This document shows, piece by piece, positions 61,217-64,000 of a DNA stretch of 64,000 nt (the first letter of the stretch is position 1; each line of letters opens with the position of its first letter). This DNA is from RUG695 sp050943135. Its GTDB lineage: Bacteria; Planctomycetota; Planctomycetia; Pirellulales; Thermoguttaceae. The notes below the pieces were generated by a model. The model made no database searches. It was not told the DNA's origin and saw only the letters and a program-made list of their open reading frames with translations. The translations under genes were made by a program, and so were the position numbers. The stretch covers positions 88,017 through 152,016 of the forward strand of contig JBMNOP010000008.1 in assembly GCA_050943135.1 (NCBI GenBank), written 5' to 3'.

Positions 61217-61910
61217 ATGGTTCTAAAAACCCCAAGCATGTGGTTCACGATCAGGGAGCGTGCTCTTGCTTGATAAGGGTCGGTGTGAGGCGGCACAGAC
61301 AGGTCAAACGAGCGTCTCAACTGTTTCTTCCAGGGGCATTTGCTATGTCTGAGAATCTTCGCGGGAAGCTCAAGGAAGGCGCGTTTCTCCCGGAGAAAGA
61401 AAGACTCGAGACATTGGCAAACCGTGGAGGCCGAGACGCCCAATGCACCGAATCCGATTGGTCACCGGGAACAGGAAATCCCATAAACGAATCCGAGTTG
61501 AGTAGGTGATTGGGGATGTGCCCCGAAGGAGAGGTTAAGACCGCGCGAACGATCAGACCGAATCGTGCCGGGGCGAAGCCTGGCATATTGACTCCGGTTT
61601 ATCATGATTCGAAGATTCGTCTTCACTTACTTTAATTGACAAGGAGCAAAAACCTTCGATTTTCCGTGTCCTGGCGGGATACCCCGCGCCTGCGGCATCG
61701 TTTGGGTAACCGATGACCGCCGTGGGTGCGCCGGACAACCTAATGTTACACACAAAAAATCGTTTTTATCGTGGTGGCCGAGGTTGTTTTAGGTTGTGTA
61801 CCAGGGTTCTAAAAATGTCGGGGTTTATGGATACCGTTCTATTTGTATTTTGTATGATGTGTTAATGAGGATCGCAATGACGACCAGTTATCTGGAGGAA
61901 GGCAAGACTA

Positions 61911-64000
61911 ATGGGAAAAAAGATTCGTGAACGTTCGCTCCGTCTTGAGAGCTTGGAAAACCGCATACTCTTAGCCGTCACGGCGGGAATCGACACGGCA
62001 TCCGCGACAGCGATGCCACCCGGCACGTCGGCCCCTTTGTTTGCGACGATGTTCGGCGATGCCGTTGACCCTGCCGTCAAACCGGTTTCGTTTGCCCAAG
62101 TTCCCGATGCAGCTCCCGCCCCTACCACGGGCATTGATGTCGAGACTTCCATCGGGATCACGACGACGGTTCCGACGGTAACGGAAGTTGACACCGTTCC
62201 TACGGTTTCCGAAGTCACGCGTGGAGAGACATTTTACGCTTCCGTCTACGTGAAGAGCACCGATGCAAGATACGGGGTAACCGGCGGTTATTGTCGGCTC
62301 GACTATGATCCCACGGCCTTCACCGCGGGTGCTTATATTGACAGCCCAATCTTTCCAGATCTTACCATTAACAGCGGATTCGATTTTAGTGACACGACAC
62401 AGGGTTACATTTCGGCGTTCGGCGGCGTCCCGTCGGGGATATCCGATGCGTATGGCGCAACGCAGTGGGCCCTGGTCGGAACGCAAACCTTTACCGCCGA
62501 TGTCACCGGGATTGCCTACGAGTTCTCCACTGGGGTGGCGCGCGATGCAAACGGCACAGAAAAATACGCTTGGAACTTCGTTCGTGAAGATTATTCTACA
62601 ACCTACTCTGCTCAAGTCTTGTTTGTAACGATCACCCTCGATGTTATCGATCCCGACATCGAGGGGGTCACCCTTTCCGACTATAATCAGACTTATGACG
62701 GCGCCGTGCACGGAATCACGGTCAGCGGCACGCAACCCGGCGACACGATCCTGTACAGCACTGACGGCAGCAGCTACCTCACGACCCCGGTGGAGATACT
62801 CTTCGGTTCGCAACACGTCTACGTCAAGGTTCAGCGTAGCGGCTACAACGACTGGCTGGGCGAAGCCGACATTTCGATTACTCCGAAACAGTTGACCGTT
62901 ACCGGAACCACGGTTGACAGTAAGACGTACGACGGCACGACCGACGCCGCCATTACCCTAGGCGCGGTCGACGGCGTGATTGGCGCTGATGACGTGACTG
63001 TCACCCCGTCGGGTGCATTCCCCAGTGCCGATGTTGGCATTTACCAAGTGGCCGTTACCTATGGGCTTACCGGCGCCGCGGCCGGATACTACCTGGCTCC
63101 TGCCGCCGACAGCTGCGCCGCATCAATTACCGCGGCCGACCCGTTGCCCGATGCCTATACGCTGACCGGTTACAGCGGGACGTACGACGGTGCCGCCCAT
63201 GGAATCACTATTGAGGGGTTAGAGTCGGGTGATACGGTTCAATACAGTACCAACGGCGTCGACTACGGCACGGATGCGCCCGAATTCTTTGTTGGCGATG
63301 TGACCGTTTACGTCAAGATCAGCCGTGCCAATTACACCGACTGGACCGGTTCGGCGGACATCGACATCGCTCCGAAACAGCTGACCGTTACCGGGACCAC
63401 GGTTGACAGTAAGACGTACGACGGCACAACCGACGCCGCCATTACCCTCGGGGAGGTCGACGGGATTATTGGCGCTGATGACGTGACTGTCACCCCGTCG
63501 GGTGCATTCCCGAGCGCCGATGTTGGCATTTACCAAGTGGCCGTTACCTATGGGCTTACCGGCGCCGCGGCCGGATACTACCTGGCTCCTGCCGCCGACA
63601 GCTGCGCTGCATCAATTACCGCGGCCGACCCGGCGCCCGATGCCTATACGCTGACCGGTTACAGCGGGACGTACGACGGTGCCGCCCATGGAATCACTAT
63701 TGAGGGGTTAGAGTCGGGTGATACGGTTCAATACAGTACCAACGGCGTCGACTACGGCACGGATGCGCCCGAATTCTTTGTTGGCGATGTGACCGTTTAC
63801 GTCAAGATCAGCCGTGCCAATTACACCGACTGGACCGGTTCGGCGGACATCGACATCGCTCCGAAACAGCTGACCGTTACCGGGACCACGGTTGACAGTA
63901 AGACGTACGACGGCACGACCGACGCCGCCATTACCCTCGGGGAGGTCGACGGGATTATTGGCGCTGATGACGTGACTGTCACCCCGTCGGGTGCATTCCC
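61911..64000 (+). CDS. tagged repeat protein with YDG/MBG-type domains (5' part only)
   Basis: At least 696 residues; runs off the window. MGKKIRERSLRLESLENRILLAV is the planctomycete-type N-terminal tag. A Thr/Ala/Val-rich stretch and a cohesin-like beta domain (about 105-240, with FYASVYVKSTDARYGV) follow. Then alternating domains: MBG-like (YSGTYDGAAHGITIEGLESGD) and YDG-like (TVDSKTYDGTTDAAITLG). From 62883 the DNA repeats every 489 bases (163 residues) with near identity. GGAGGAA lies upstream of the ATG at 61911. Likely a large surface adhesin or matrix protein. Upstream sequence has an extended -10-like TGTATGAT but no good -35. Confidence 0.82.
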   Translation, partial: MGKKIRERSLRLESLENRILLAVTAGIDTASATAMPPGTSAPLFATMFGDAVDPAVKPVSFAQVPDAAPAPTTGIDVETSIGITTTVPTVTEVDTVPTVSEVTRGETFYASVYVKSTDARYGVTGGYCRLDYDPTAFTAGAYIDSPIFPDLTINSGFDFSDTTQGYISAFGGVPSGISDAYGATQWALVGTQTFTADVTGIAYEFSTGVARDANGTEKYAWNFVREDYSTTYSAQVLFVTITLDVIDPDIEGVTLSDYNQTYDGAVHGITVSGTQPGDTILYSTDGSSYLTTPVEILFGSQHVYVKVQRSGYNDWLGEADISITPKQLTVTGTTVDSKTYDGTTDAAITLGAVDGVIGADDVTVTPSGAFPSADVGIYQVAVTYGLTGAAAGYYLAPAADSCAASITAADPLPDAYTLTGYSGTYDGAAHGITIEGLESGDTVQYSTNGVDYGTDAPEFFVGDVTVYVKISRANYTDWTGSADIDIAPKQLTVTGTTVDSKTYDGTTDAAITLGEVDGIIGADDVTVTPSGAFPSADVGIYQVAVTYGLTGAAAGYYLAPAADSCAASITAADPAPDAYTLTGYSGTYDGAAHGITIEGLESGDTVQYSTNGVDYGTDAPEFFVGDVTVYVKISRANYTDWTGSADIDIAPKQLTVTGTTVDSKTYDGTTDAAITLGEVDGIIGADDVTVTPSGAF
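62883..64000 (+). repeat. tandem 489-bp repeat, two full copies and one partial
   Basis: Units begin at 62883, 63372 and 63861 with CCGAAACAGcTGACCGTTAC (one variable base). Copies differ at only a few positions, implying recent duplication or gene conversion. The third copy is cut by the window edge. Confidence 0.9.

Larger units (their letters stand above)
60656..61910. other. long non-coding stretch before the YDG-repeat gene
   Basis: 1.25 kb with no gene I can support. An open frame from about 61345 (MSENLRGKLKEG) has no ribosome-binding site. It contains a promoter-like pair at 61018-61046 and an inverted repeat at 61184-61216. Confidence 0.45.

Noticed and set aside
61345..61509. Short frame starting MSENLRGKLKEG
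   Set aside because: No ribosome-binding site, ends quickly and has no recognisable domain.

Overview
The window looks like a chromosomal segment of a planctomycete, probably from the Pirellulales side of the phylum and possibly gut- or polysaccharide-associated. That is inference. The support is: two secreted proteins with the planctomycete-type N-terminal tag (FEALEERQLLA and LESLENRILLA); a signal peptidase I enlarged by a zinc ribbon and a long insert; a ribosomal cluster lacking rpmD and infA; two Gfo/Idh/MocA oxidoreductases, one with a Tat signal; and many secreted proteins of unknown function. No rRNA, tRNA, CRISPR array or intact insertion sequence was seen.

Layout. 1-6507 (minus) carries core genes: trkA (cut by the window edge), a small membrane protein, serS, lepB and dnaA. 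7075-12316 holds a putative lipoprotein (minus) and a three-gene sugar cassette (plus): an arabinose/fucose isomerase-like protein and two Gfo/Idh/MocA oxidoreductases. 12661-21840 holds phosphoglucomutase (minus), a 1099-residue AsmA/TamB-like protein (plus), a tagged dockerin/LamG-like/lysozyme-like protein (minus) and a secreted GH39-like glycosidase (minus). 22282-27323 is the most accessory part: two Sel1-repeat paralogues, a structured GC-rich non-coding segment, a DUF262-HNH endonuclease and an EcoRI-type adenine methyltransferase, with a methyltransferase remnant between the last two. A J-domain-like/GspE-N membrane protein and a secreted esterase follow, transcribed apart from one another.

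31499-48004 is one long S10-spc-alpha type array on the plus strand: rpsJ-rplC-rplD-rplW-rplB-rpsS-rplV-rpsC-rplP-rpmC-rpsQ-rplN-rplX-rplE-rpsN-rpsH-rplF-rplR-rpsE-rplO-secY-adk-map-rpmJ-rpsM-rpsK-rpsD-rpoA-rplQ. It ends at a clear intrinsic terminator. Internal control points are visible: a perfect hairpin before secY, a possible start-site switch before adk, and a promoter inside an inverted repeat before rpmJ. Upstream of rpsJ, behind a near-consensus promoter, lies a compact junction-like RNA fold with two hairpins that both display the loop AAGGAT. This is the most interesting unexplained signal in the window.

48137-60655 (plus) holds an HExxH metallopeptidase-like protein, a YfhO-type membrane protein, a small acidic-tailed membrane protein, a flavodoxin lipoprotein, a cytoplasmic flavodoxin, a DUF4405 membrane cytochrome-like protein, a CCA-adding enzyme, an orphan ParA, a GH36-like glycosidase and a BON-domain secreted protein. 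After about 1.25 kb without genes, a tagged repeat protein with 489-bp nearly identical YDG/MBG-type repeats starts at 61911 and runs off the end.

Promoters were called by eye from the spacing and match of -35/-10 hexamers, and terminators from stem-loops with a T-run. All are predictions.
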